DNA of 64,000 nucleotides from Deltaproteobacteria bacterium (GTDB taxonomy: Bacteria > Myxococcota_A > Polyangia > Polyangiales > Ga0077539), in the NCBI GenBank assembly GCA_016218725.1, contig JACRDB010000059.1, forward strand, positions 1 to 64,000. Direction: 5' to 3'. Below the pieces are notes generated by a model, which was not told where the DNA came from, did not search any database, and saw only the letters and a program-made list of their open reading frames with translations. Every line of letters begins with the position of its first letter. Positions within the stretch are counted from its first letter, which is position 1. Positions 9,406-17,309 of this stretch are shown here, in pieces. The position numbers were made by a program, and so were the translations under genes.

Positions 9406-10920
9406 GTGACCGCCCGTGTGATGTTCCCGACCCCTGAAGACTCCCTGGACCTCCAACCAGGCGCCATGCTCGGGCCCTACCGGGTCGAGCAGCGCCTTGG
9501 CGAGGGCGCCATGGGGGCCGTCTTCGAGGCCGTCCACGCGCGCACGGACCAGCGGGTGGCGCTCAAGGTGCTCCACCCGGACCTGGCCCGGGACCCGGAG
9601 GTGCGCGCGCGCTTCCTGCGCGAGGGCCGCAACGCCATCAAGATCGAGCACCCCCACGTGGCCCAGGTGCTCAACGCCGGTGAGGCCTACGGGGTGCAAT
9701 ACCTCGTGATGGAGCTCCTGAAGGGCGAGACCCTGGAGGCCCGCCTGGAGCGCGAGAAGACCCTGGAGCTCTCCGTCGCCATTGGGATCGTGCTGCCCGT
9801 GTGCGCCGCCCTCGCGGTGGTCCACGGCGAGGGGATCGTCCACCGGGACATCAAGCCCGGGAACATCTTCCTGGCCGAGGGCCCCACCGGCGCGCTGGTG
9901 CCCAAGCTCCTGGACTTTGGCATCTCCAAGGCCACCCGGAGCCACAGCGCGCAGATCACGTCCATGTCGCAGATGCTGGGCACGCCGCACTACATGTCCC
10001 CGGAGCAGACCCAGGGCTCCCGCAACTGCGACGCCACCACGGACCAGTACGCCCTCGGGGTGCTCCTCTATGAGTGCACCACGGGCCGCATGCCCTTCGA
10101 CGCCAATGAGCTCTATACGCTCATGCTGGCCATCAACAAGGGCACCCACGCCCCCGCCCGCACCCACCGCCCGGAGCTCCCCGAGGACTTCGATGTGCTC
10201 CTCACCCGGGCCCTGGGCAAGCGCCCCGTGGACCGCTACCCGGACATCCTGGCCTTCGCCCGCGCCCTCCTCCCGCTGGCCGGACCCTCCACCCGCGCCC
10301 GCTGGACCCCCGTCTTCGAGCCCGGCTCCCAGGCCTCGGTGCCGCCCCCAAGGGACACCCCCTCGCCGTCCCTCTCGCCTCGCGCACACCTCGCCACCCT
10401 GGTCGAGGGCCGCGCCCCATCCCTCCGCCCGGACCCCAGGGCCGAGCTCGACGCCGAAGAGACCCAGCAGGACGACAACCTGGAGCTCGCCATCGACGAG
10501 GTCCTCCGCTCAGCCCAGCGCCCCCCGATGGCCCCGTCCTTCCCACGGGTGGGCGCCCCCACGGTGCCCGGCGACCTGCGAGAGCCCGAGGTGCGGCCCC
10601 CTCCCAAAGCCAGGGAGGCACCACCGCCCCCTGCGGTGTCCGTGCCGCACCCTCCTCCCCATGCGGTATCCGTGCCGCAGGCGACGCCACAGGCTCCTCC
10701 AGCGGTGCCCGTGGTGGATGCGCCAGCAGCGACCCCGGTGGTTCCCACGGAGGGCTCGTCGCTGTCGCTGACGCCCGCGGTGGCGGCGATGCCGGCGCTG
10801 CGGCCGCCGCCCTCGGCGCCGCCCAGGGGGACCGGTGGGCTCCTGGTGCCCGCGCTGGTGGGCGCCCTGGTGGGCCTGGCGGTGCTGGGGGGCGTAGGCT
10901 GGGCGCTGTTTCGCTGGTAG
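9406..10920 (+). CDS. Membrane-anchored serine/threonine protein kinase
   Basis: 504 residues. The kinase domain is at about 24-290: GEGAMGAVFE glycine loop, ATP lysine in VALKVLH (about 52), HRDIKPGN (about 145-152), DFG, and the SPEQ end of the activation segment. Residues about 300-475 are Pro/Ala-rich with degenerate VSVP repeats and are probably disordered. A single membrane helix (about 478-500) ends in FRW, so the kinase faces the cytoplasm and there is no extracellular sensor domain. ATG at 9421 is an alternative start. It is transcribed alone, convergent with the AlkC-like gene. Targets are not predictable from sequence. Confidence 0.93.
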   Translation: MTARVMFPTPEDSLDLQPGAMLGPYRVEQRLGEGAMGAVFEAVHARTDQRVALKVLHPDLARDPEVRARFLREGRNAIKIEHPHVAQVLNAGEAYGVQYLVMELLKGETLEARLEREKTLELSVAIGIVLPVCAALAVVHGEGIVHRDIKPGNIFLAEGPTGALVPKLLDFGISKATRSHSAQITSMSQMLGTPHYMSPEQTQGSRNCDATTDQYALGVLLYECTTGRMPFDANELYTLMLAINKGTHAPARTHRPELPEDFDVLLTRALGKRPVDRYPDILAFARALLPLAGPSTRARWTPVFEPGSQASVPPPRDTPSPSLSPRAHLATLVEGRAPSLRPDPRAELDAEETQQDDNLELAIDEVLRSAQRPPMAPSFPRVGAPTVPGDLREPEVRPPPKAREAPPPPAVSVPHPPPHAVSVPQATPQAPPAVPVVDAPAATPVVPTEGSSLSLTPAVAAMPALRPPPSAPPRGTGGLLVPALVGALVGLAVLGGVGWALFRW

Positions 10921-10927
10921 CGGTGCT

Positions 10928-12070
10928 TCACCGGGGACCTCGGGCGGCGGAGGGCTCCGTGACCACGAAGCTCCCGATGGGGAAGGCCACGCCGTTGATC
11001 GCGACGCTCACCGGGTGCGTCCCCGGGTAGTGCTTGCGGGTGGAGAGCGCCTCCAGGGAGGTGCGGTGCTGGAGCTTCACGGCACCGCCAGCCGACAGGA
11101 TCACGCGGCGGAGCTTGAACACCCGGGGCGCGGTGTGGCCTCGGGCCTTGACGAAGTGCACCACCAGGTCCACCAGGAGCGTCTGGGTCCTGCGTGAGGT
11201 GTTCTTGAGCGTGAAGAACACGCTCACAAAGCCCCCGAGGGGCGCCCTCCGGGGCTCGAAGCGCGGGGCCAGGACGACCACCGCGGGCGCCTCGCCATAG
11301 CCCAGGAGCTTGAGGGCGCCGGCCTCGCTGCGCTTGACGGCGCTGCGCAGGGCGTGCCACACGAGGGCCCGCCGCGCCTCCGAGGCGCCCTCGAGCCAGG
11401 CCTCGCAGGTGCGGAAGAGCAGCGCCGGGTGGACCTTGCCGAGGTCGTTGAGGTTGTTGGCCACGCTCCGCCGCACCAGCGTCGTCGGGTCGTCCTTGAG
11501 GACCTCCAGGAGCGCGAGCACCCGCGTGGGGTTGGCGTCGAGCCAGGGGACCCGAGGGGCCCACGGGAGGCGCAGCCGAGTCCCCTCGGAGGCGAGGCGC
11601 CGGACGTGGGCGTTCGGGTCCCGGGCGCAGCCCTCGAGCCACGCGATGGTGCGTTCGGGATCCCGGAGGAGATACGCCCGGATGCTCCCCTCGGCGCTGA
11701 AGCGTTTGGTGAGCTCGTACTGCGCGCGGAGGGAGAGCTCGAAGTGCTCCAGGCCCCGCTCGGCGATGAACGTGAGGTGCGGGAGATAGAAGAACGGCGC
11801 CATCCCCACGCCCAGGAGCTCGTCCGAGGCCAGCTCCGGCCCGAGGGAGGCGAGCAGCACCCCGAGGGCCGTGGGGTACTCCCCCGGGAGGTGCTCCCCG
11901 AGCGCCCGGGCGATGTGCCTCGCACGGTCCAGGAGCTCCAGGGCCTCCAGGCCGCGGGTGGCCTGACGGACAAAGGCCCCCACGGGGAACGAAGCATCCA
12001 CCCGCGCGAGGTCCCCGGCGAGGCGCTCCACAAGCGCACGGTTGTAGAAGCCCTTGAGCTGCGCGGCCAT
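10928..12070 (-). CDS. alkC: AlkC-like DNA alkylation repair protein (HEAT-repeat fold)
   Basis: 380 residues. Helical repeats run through residues about 90-230, with the family block HVRRLASEG, RLPWAPRVPWLDANP and VRRSVANNLNDLGKVHP typical of the AlkC/AlkD HEAT-like glycosylases that remove N3-alkyl purines. The C-terminal 120 residues form an added beta-rich domain (FTLKNTSRRTQTLLVDLVVHFVKARG), which is found in AlkC members that have an Ig-like DNA-binding extension. It starts 10 nt after the end of the SRPBCC gene, so the two are likely one transcript. Cytoplasmic; no export signal. Confidence 0.85.
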   Translation of the reverse strand: MAAQLKGFYNRALVERLAGDLARVDASFPVGAFVRQATRGLEALELLDRARHIARALGEHLPGEYPTALGVLLASLGPELASDELLGVGMAPFFYLPHLTFIAERGLEHFELSLRAQYELTKRFSAEGSIRAYLLRDPERTIAWLEGCARDPNAHVRRLASEGTRLRLPWAPRVPWLDANPTRVLALLEVLKDDPTTLVRRSVANNLNDLGKVHPALLFRTCEAWLEGASEARRALVWHALRSAVKRSEAGALKLLGYGEAPAVVVLAPRFEPRRAPLGGFVSVFFTLKNTSRRTQTLLVDLVVHFVKARGHTAPRVFKLRRVILSAGGAVKLQHRTSLEALSTRKHYPGTHPVSVAINGVAFPIGSFVVTEPSAARGPR

Positions 12071-12080
12071 GGGTGGGCGC

Positions 12081-12521
12081 TCAGGCGCTCTCGAGGAGCG
12101 CCTTGAGGCGCTCCAGGTCCTTGCGGTTGGCCCTCTTCATGGCGGCGGCCATGAGGGGCGCTGCCACGCTGGCGAAGCCCGAGGGCTCTCCGCGGTTGCG
12201 CAGGGTCATGCGGGTCTTGCCCTCGCCCTCGGGGGCCCAGGTGTAGGTGGTCTCCATGGGGAAGGGCCCCTCGGCGGTGCGCATGACCAGGCGCTCCCCG
12301 GGGACGAGCTCGGTGATCTCGTAGGTGTACGCCAGGCGGCGCCCGAGGAACTGCGCCACGAAGGCCAGCCGCGAGCCCACCGCGAGGGGCGGCCGGGTCA
12401 CCCACTCCACGGCCTTGATGTTCACGTACCACGCCGGGGCGTTGTCCGGGGTCCCGGCGTAGGCGGCCACGGCGTCGCGCGGTCGGTTGATCACGGTCTC
12501 GGTGAGTACATCCACGGCCAT
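12081..12521 (-). CDS. SRPBCC (START-like) domain protein
   Basis: 146 residues, a single SRPBCC/polyketide-cyclase-like domain: an N-terminal strand [12 protein letters not shown], the pocket region with [21 protein letters not shown], and a long C-terminal helix ([23 protein letters not shown]). Such proteins bind small hydrophobic ligands; the ligand is unknown. The ATG at 12521 is chosen because GGAGGGAGGG lies about 8 nt upstream and the domain begins there. Probably in an operon with the AlkC-like gene downstream. Confidence 0.8.
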   Translation of the reverse strand: MAVDVLTETVINRPRDAVAAYAGTPDNAPAWYVNIKAVEWVTRPPLAVGSRLAFVAQFLGRRLAYTYEITELVPGERLVMRTAEGPFPMETTYTWAPEGEGKTRMTLRNRGEPSGFASVAAPLMAAAMKRANRKDLERLKALLESA

Positions 12522-12574
12522 GGCGGGTCCCTCCCTCCGGGGCACCAGCGCCCGCGCGAGGGTTGTCTCGGGAA

Positions 12575-12751
12575 CCTGTGGGCGCTGTCAACTTCACGCT
12601 ATACCTCCCGGTGATGGACCCCCCGAAGCTCCCGCCGCCTCCCCCGCCTCGGGCACAACCCGAGGCCCTGGCAGCGGCTCCAGCGCGCCCCGTGGCTGGT
12701 GCTCGCGTTCCGGGCCCACGGGCTCTTCAGGGACCCTCCGCTTCCGGGGGT
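12575..12751 (+). pseudogene. Truncated, internally deleted copy of the promoter and 5' end of the 16161 gene
   Basis: Positions 12575-12672 match 16122-16219, and 12673-12751 match 16417-16494, with few substitutions. The missing 197 bp lies between two CCCTGGC copies present in the intact gene, so the deletion looks like microhomology recombination. An extra C near 12738 also shifts the frame. The copy includes the TATACC promoter and start ATG (12614) but cannot make the protein. It marks the left edge of the inserted segment. Confidence 0.85.
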
Positions 12752-12898
12752 GGCGTTTGTCGCTGATGGCGTCCGTACGCACCACCATCCGGAATGAAAT
12801 TCCGCCCCTACTGGATCGGTGGGCGGCATTTTGTGTCGGCGAAGGACCTGCGTGAGAGGCGCTCTGCCGTCCGTGGGCTGGACCGCCGATCGGGACGC

Positions 12899-13008
12899 GT
12901 TGCAGGCTCCCCGTGCAACGGGCCCAACTTGTTCGAGCGGGTGCACCCGACGTTGCAGCAAAGGGTTCGCCGTTGCTTGGAATACAATCGGTGTCAGCTT
13001 CCGTTGCA
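12899..13008. promoter_or_regulatory. Promoter region with repeated GTTGCA boxes
   Basis: Four boxes occur here: GTTGCA at 12899, its complement TGCAAC at 12914 (with 12899 a 7-bp inverted pair CGTTGCA/TGCAACG), GTTGCA at 12952 and GTTGCA at 13003, plus a GTTGCT at 12972. A strong -10-like TACAAT sits at 12983-12988. The next gene starts at 13045 behind AGGAGG. The boxes surround the promoter as repressor sites would; the 764-aa protein, with its HTH-like N terminus, is the obvious candidate binder. Confidence 0.45.
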
Positions 13009-13044
13009 CGGCGGCGTCTTCAACCGCGGCAGGAGGTCTTCACC

Positions 13045-15339
13045 ATGGCGATCGGAGAGAGGTTCACGGCGCTGCTCGAGGCGCGCGGCGTCAAGCAGGC
13101 GGCCCTCGCGGCGCAGTACCGCGAGCACGCGCTCAAGCGAGGGCGCGAGTTCGCGCAGGATACCATCGAGTCTCATATCTCGCGGCTCAAGAAGGGCGAG
13201 CCCGTCGCTGTGCGGTTCTTCTTCGCGGATCTCACGGACGCACGCGATCTACTCGCTCTTCTCGCTGTTCCCGAGGAGGAACGAGGTGCGTATGTTCGCG
13301 ACGCCAACGCGTTGCTCAGCCCCGAGGAGAGGCCCCTGCGGGCCGTCGTCGATCTCTCCGACAGCGTCCAGGGAAGGGCGCTCGTCGGGCTATGCGACGA
13401 GTTGGCGGACAAGATCGTCCTTGCGATCCCCGAGCGGGTCGCGTTGGTGGTCACCGAGGCTCAGCGCCAGTACCTCCTCCCGCGATGTACCCCCGAAGGA
13501 CGGGTCCAGGTCGAGATCGTCGCGAACGCAGAGCAGGGCTGGGTTCGGACGCAGAAGCTCGCGGCGGACGGAGCGGTGGTGGTCTCGGCGCGTCGCTTCG
13601 ATCCGCTGTTCCGCTGGATTGCCTTCCAGCAGAGTGGTCAGGAGGTCGAGCTAGAGCCGAGCGATGGCATCGTTCGATGCGCCATGGGGAAGTCGATTGA
13701 CGACGCGCGCGTGGATGTGTTGCGCCGTCGCCTCGAAGTGCTGCTCAGCGACGTGGCTCCATCGCAGCCTCCTCAGGAGCTGGTGATGACCCCGTGCGCG
13801 CTACGATGGCTGCTTGCGGCACTGGCGCTGGGGCTTCCGATCAAGGTGCAGTCCAGAGGCTACTATGATCGCACGGAAGTCAACGTCGATGAGAAGACCC
13901 GCGCGGCGTGGGGCAAGGCGTTGAACATCGGCGCCGTCGCGACAGAGGAACAGTGGGGCGGGGCGCTCCTGGCACGCGCAATGGAGGTGGGCGTCACGGT
14001 GGCCGCAAGCGGTGGTGAGGGCGATCTTGCATCGCATCGGGCGCGTGTAGTCCGTGGTGGGAGCACGCCGAGAGCGATTCTCGTCGGCGGCGAGGTGCAT
14101 TTGATCAACGCCTCCGCCGAGCTCCGAACGAAGATGCAGGGCCTTCATGGAGTCCGGTTTCACGACGAAGAGCAGCGGCTGTCCGGGTTCAAGCGCATCG
14201 AGGAACTCGTCGCCACGACGCCCTGGAAGGCGTGGCTCGACGACCCGTACATGGATGCTGCGATCGAGCGCATCGACCCCGATCGTAAGGACCGTGACGA
14301 GTTGGAGTTCGCTCGTGCCAGCCTGCTGTTGCACGGCAAGCTCCACGCCACCGAAGCGCCCTGCAGCAGGGAGTGGCGTGCGACCCTCACCGAGATACTG
14401 AGGAGCGAACTACCTCCGGTGGGCGTGAGGGTGCCGCCGAGGCTCACGGTGGACGGGAAGGTAGTGACACTGCTCCCTGAGGCCGAGAGCGTTCGTCGGT
14501 CCTCACAGCGCGGCGTGGAGCTGCATGGCGTTCCCGCGCTCGCACCTCCGCGAATCGTTCGAGAGTCCCCCTTGCACATGCTGAAGCGGGCAGACCAGGC
14601 GATCAATGACTACCTGTGGGAGCAGGGGTGCCAAGAGCGCCGTTTCTTGCTCCCGACGGTGTCCACGATGGAGGACTTCGACTGGCTGTACCTTCTCTTC
14701 GACAGCTCTCCCGCTCGGGTCGTACCCTCCAGGGACAAGGTCATCTGGTGGAGCGCAAATCAGAAGAGGCACTTGCTCGGGCTCGCTTGGGAGAAGGCGC
14801 CCCTTCCAACGCCTGCGCGGTTCTGGCATGAGGCAGACGAGACGCTCGCCGCGCTCTGGATGGCGCTACGTCGCGCCGCGCGGCATGCCGACGCGACGAC
14901 ACTCCACGACGGGACTGGGATGTTGGAGATGGGCGGCGGTGTCCTCGCGCTGATCAAGGTCGCGCACGTGCGCGCCGCCGGCGACGGGCGCGTCGAGGCC
15001 GACTTCTTGCGTGAACCGCGAACTGTCCAGGGCTTCGACGGCCGAGAGCATCGATCGATGTGGAGCGATGAACTCCCCGGCGCGCGCCCGATCGCGTCGA
15101 TCTTGCAAGGGATCAGCACCCGTGTCGCAGTTACCGGGCACTACAAGACACGCATCATGGCCGAGGTACCGACGCAGGTCTTCCTCGCCAAGGGGACCGC
15201 GCGTGTGACCATCACCTTCAAGGCCACGACCTGGGAGACCTTCGGCGAGCACCCGATGAGGCCAGAGTTCGGCGCAGCGGTCGCAGGCGTTCTGCACGCA
15301 GAGGACGATGCGAGGCGCAACGACGACGACGATGATTAG
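13045..15339 (+). CDS. Unrecognised 764-residue protein of an inserted segment
   Basis: I do not recognise this family. The ATG at 13045 has AGGAGG 7 nt upstream. Residues 1-55 look like an XRE/Cro-type helix-turn-helix (ERFTALLEARGVKQAALAAQ, then a predicted recognition helix DTIESHISRLKKG). The remainder is mixed alpha/beta, with a region around 270-420 rich in short Gly/Val strands and a Trp-rich region around 530-640 (DFDWLYLLFDSS, VIWWSANQKRHLLGLAWEK). The last five residues are all Asp. There is no signal peptide, membrane helix, Walker or nuclease motif that I can identify. Codon third positions are visibly less GC-biased than in flanking genes, so it was probably acquired. It stands alone between the two copies of the membrane-protein 5' end. 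A replication, defence or regulatory role is possible; none can be claimed. Confidence 0.8.
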   Translation: MAIGERFTALLEARGVKQAALAAQYREHALKRGREFAQDTIESHISRLKKGEPVAVRFFFADLTDARDLLALLAVPEEERGAYVRDANALLSPEERPLRAVVDLSDSVQGRALVGLCDELADKIVLAIPERVALVVTEAQRQYLLPRCTPEGRVQVEIVANAEQGWVRTQKLAADGAVVVSARRFDPLFRWIAFQQSGQEVELEPSDGIVRCAMGKSIDDARVDVLRRRLEVLLSDVAPSQPPQELVMTPCALRWLLAALALGLPIKVQSRGYYDRTEVNVDEKTRAAWGKALNIGAVATEEQWGGALLARAMEVGVTVAASGGEGDLASHRARVVRGGSTPRAILVGGEVHLINASAELRTKMQGLHGVRFHDEEQRLSGFKRIEELVATTPWKAWLDDPYMDAAIERIDPDRKDRDELEFARASLLLHGKLHATEAPCSREWRATLTEILRSELPPVGVRVPPRLTVDGKVVTLLPEAESVRRSSQRGVELHGVPALAPPRIVRESPLHMLKRADQAINDYLWEQGCQERRFLLPTVSTMEDFDWLYLLFDSSPARVVPSRDKVIWWSANQKRHLLGLAWEKAPLPTPARFWHEADETLAALWMALRRAARHADATTLHDGTGMLEMGGGVLALIKVAHVRAAGDGRVEADFLREPRTVQGFDGREHRSMWSDELPGARPIASILQGISTRVAVTGHYKTRIMAEVPTQVFLAKGTARVTITFKATTWETFGEHPMRPEFGAAVAGVLHAEDDARRNDDDDD

Positions 15340-15360
15340 CACTCCTGCCGTGGCGTTACC

Positions 15361-15655
15361 TCACTCCTTGAACACCTCATCCATCGCGGTCGCCGTCAGC
15401 GCTGCCTCTGCCCATTGTTCGAGGGCGACGTTATCGGTGCAGGCCAGGATGCGGACCAGCGCAGCCTCATCGACCGGGAGTGTCCTCGCGGCCAGGATCT
15501 TGAGGAGCATCTTCGCCTCGCCCCGAGCCTCAAGCCTGGCGCCGTAAAGGGCCTGGAACTCTTCGCCGAGGCGCTGGAGGGTGGGGCTCCTGGGGACTCT
15601 CTGGGGGGTCCGCGGGTGCCTCTTGGATGATCTTGAGGAGCCTCTCGTGCAGAAT
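15361..15655 (-). pseudogene. C-terminal remnant of an Rpn-like nuclease/transposase-type protein
   Basis: On the minus strand the last about 75 residues read ALYGARLEARGEAKMLLKIL, then LPVDEAALVRILACTDN and a final TATAMDEVFKE. This resembles the tail of the Rpn/PD-(D/E)XK putative transposase family common in myxobacteria. Upstream the matching sequence (ILHERLLKIIQEAPADPP) lies in another frame, and the nuclease domain is absent: the sequence runs into the (CCCGTG)5 tract. So it is truncated and frameshifted. Confidence 0.55.
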
Positions 15656-15659
15656 CCTG

Positions 15660-16055
15660 TCATTTCCTGCCCGTGCCCGTGCCCGTGCCCGTGCCCGTGC
15701 CCGAGTCGACCGAACGCACCATCCGGATCAGCATCGAGACGATGCGGAGCAGGAGTTCGCGACCCGCAGCGTGGCGTGCCTGATCGATCAGGCCGAGGCG
15801 GCTGCACACGTCGAGGATTGCGGCGCTCTCCGTCGCGGAGCGCTTCGCCATACGGTAGAAGCGGGCCTTTTCGCTCCCGGAGAACTCACCCGCCCCTTCG
15901 GCGATGTTCAACGCGACCGACGTCGCCGCGCGCTGGAGCTGGTCTGCCAGGTAGCCGCGTCCGCGTGGCAGGTGTTCGACGACCTCGTCGGCGACGGCCA
16001 CGAAGTCGATCGCGGCCTTGTACACATCCAGGTTGTCGTGATCGAACGCATTCAT
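15660..16055 (-). CDS. S23-type four-helix-bundle protein
   Basis: 131 residues. It matches the 23S rRNA intervening-sequence/four-helix-bundle family: NLDVYKAAIDFVAVADEVV, then RGYLADQLQRAATSVALNIA, EGAGEF and KARFYRMAKRSATESAAILD. Members form small helical bundles, often pentamers, of unclear function, and occur both inside rRNA insertions and, as here, elsewhere. The ATG at 16055 is preceded by GGAG. The C terminus runs into a (Gly-Thr)5 tail encoded by the (CCCGTG)5 repeat, which suggests that the natural end was lost or altered. The whole gene is bracketed by inverted copies of that repeat. Confidence 0.85.
   Translation of the reverse strand: MNAFDHDNLDVYKAAIDFVAVADEVVEHLPRGRGYLADQLQRAATSVALNIAEGAGEFSGSEKARFYRMAKRSATESAAILDVCSRLGLIDQARHAAGRELLLRIVSMLIRMVRSVDSGTGTGTGTGTGRK
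15670..15699. repeat. (CCCGTG)5 hexanucleotide tract, left arm
   Basis: Five exact CCCGTG units. It is the inverted counterpart of the (GGGCAC)5 tract at 16068-16097, so the pair could form a 30-bp stem around the S23-type gene. Confidence 0.95.
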
Positions 16056-16067
16056 GGGGCTCCGAAC

Positions 16068-16097
16068 GGGCACGGGCACGGGCACGGGCACGGGCAC
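16068..16097. repeat. (GGGCAC)5 hexanucleotide tract, right arm
   Basis: Five exact GGGCAC units, the cyclic reverse complement of the tract at 15670-15699. Length is likely to vary between isolates by slippage. Confidence 0.95.
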
Positions 16098-16146
16098 GGC
16101 GGAACGAGGGGTTGACCCAACCCTGTGGGCGCTGTCAACTTCACGC

Positions 16147-16152
16147 TATACC
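16147..16152 (+). promoter_or_regulatory. -10-like TATACC, start codon 8 nt downstream
   Basis: TATACC is followed by 8 nt and the ATG at 16161. The same promoter is preserved in the broken copy (12600-12605). Confidence 0.45.
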
Positions 16153-16160
16153 TCCCGGTG

Positions 16161-17270
16161 ATGGACCTCCCGAAGCTCCCGCCGCCTCCCCCGCCTCGGG
16201 CACAGCCCGAGGCCCTGGCGCTCCTGAACCCCGCCACGCTGGTGCCCGGGGCGGTGGCCCTGGCGGCCCTGGCCTACCTGGGCCTCCTTGAGAGCGCCGT
16301 GGCGATCGATCTCTCGTGGCCCTGGATCCTCGTCCTGGTGCTGCCCTCGCTGCACGCCCTGGGGCTCCTGTGCACGGCCCTCGGGCGACCGATCCGCCGC
16401 GCGGTCAACCCCTGGCAGCGGCTCCAGCGCGCCCAGTGGCTGGTGCTCGCGTTCCGCGCCCACGGGCTCCTCGGGGACCCTCGCTTCCGGGGGTATTTCA
16501 CGCACCCCTCGGGCCTCGCGGACCCCGACGCGCTCGAGCCCCGGCTCTGGACCGAGGTGCGCTCGCTCCCCGCGCACCTGATCTCCTACGAGGTCGCCCG
16601 CGCCCGCGCCGACCGCGCCAGCATGTTCGATGGCCTCCTCCCGGCGCTCATCCTCTGGGTGCCGGTTCTTGTGCTCGCGCTGATCACCGCCCGGGGCGTC
16701 GGGGCCGAGTTCTTCGTCGGGATCCCGCTGCTCTTCGCCACCGTGGCCTGCGTGGCGGTGAGCGCCCGCGCCGCGGGGGTGGCCGACCGGGCCGCCCTCG
16801 GGGAGCTCCTGGCCGCCGCGGCGGCCACCTCCACGGTGCCCTGGGGCGCCCCCTACCCGGGCGTCCACGCCCAGGTGCAGATGCCCGCCCAGCCCATGCC
16901 CCAGCACCACGCCCAGGCCCTGCCCTCGCCGCCGCCACCGCCGCCGCCCGTGCACGTCCGGGAGCGCGACCCCGTGGCCTGGGCCCCCACCCCGGGGCCC
17001 TTCCCTACCTCTCCCCGCATCAGCCTACCTCCCCCTGCACCACCCCCTGCTGTAGTCCCACCTCCGGTGATGTCGTCCGAGGTATTCCGTCCGTCTACAC
17101 TCATCGCGGGCAGCGGCTTCGAGGCGCCCACGGTGACCGCGCCGCAGGCGTCGTCCACGCCCGAGGCGCCGCCTCCAGCGCCTCCTGCGGCGCCGCCTCC
17201 GGCGCCCGAGGCGGCCACCCCGGAGCCCGCGGCGCCCAGGGCCGAGCCGGAGCCTCCCAAGGCCGAGTAG
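16161..17270 (+). CDS. Four-helix membrane protein with proline-rich cytosolic tail
   Basis: 369 residues, no named family recognised. After a polyproline N terminus (LPKLPPPPPPRAQPE) there are two hydrophobic hairpins: about residues 23-45 with 50-72, and about 155-178 with 182-205. Between them lies an amphipathic region with WQRLQRAQWLVLAFRAHGLL. The C-terminal 150 residues are Pro/Ala-rich with low-complexity repeats. Start ATG 16161 is supported by the TATACC promoter 8 nt upstream and by the identical start in the truncated copy at 12614. The next gene starts 39 nt after its stop on the same strand, so it may share a transcript with the oxoamine synthase fusion. Confidence 0.75.
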   Translation: MDLPKLPPPPPPRAQPEALALLNPATLVPGAVALAALAYLGLLESAVAIDLSWPWILVLVLPSLHALGLLCTALGRPIRRAVNPWQRLQRAQWLVLAFRAHGLLGDPRFRGYFTHPSGLADPDALEPRLWTEVRSLPAHLISYEVARARADRASMFDGLLPALILWVPVLVLALITARGVGAEFFVGIPLLFATVACVAVSARAAGVADRAALGELLAAAAATSTVPWGAPYPGVHAQVQMPAQPMPQHHAQALPSPPPPPPPVHVRERDPVAWAPTPGPFPTSPRISLPPPAPPPAVVPPPVMSSEVFRPSTLIAGSGFEAPTVTAPQASSTPEAPPPAPPAAPPPAPEAATPEPAAPRAEPEPPKAE

Positions 17271-17309
17271 GCGCAGACCTCACCGCGCGCCTCAAGGTCT
17301 GGCTCGTCC

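Noticed and set aside
12563..12766. A real small gene at the left copy
   Set aside because: It is the frameshifted, deleted copy of the 16161 gene start.
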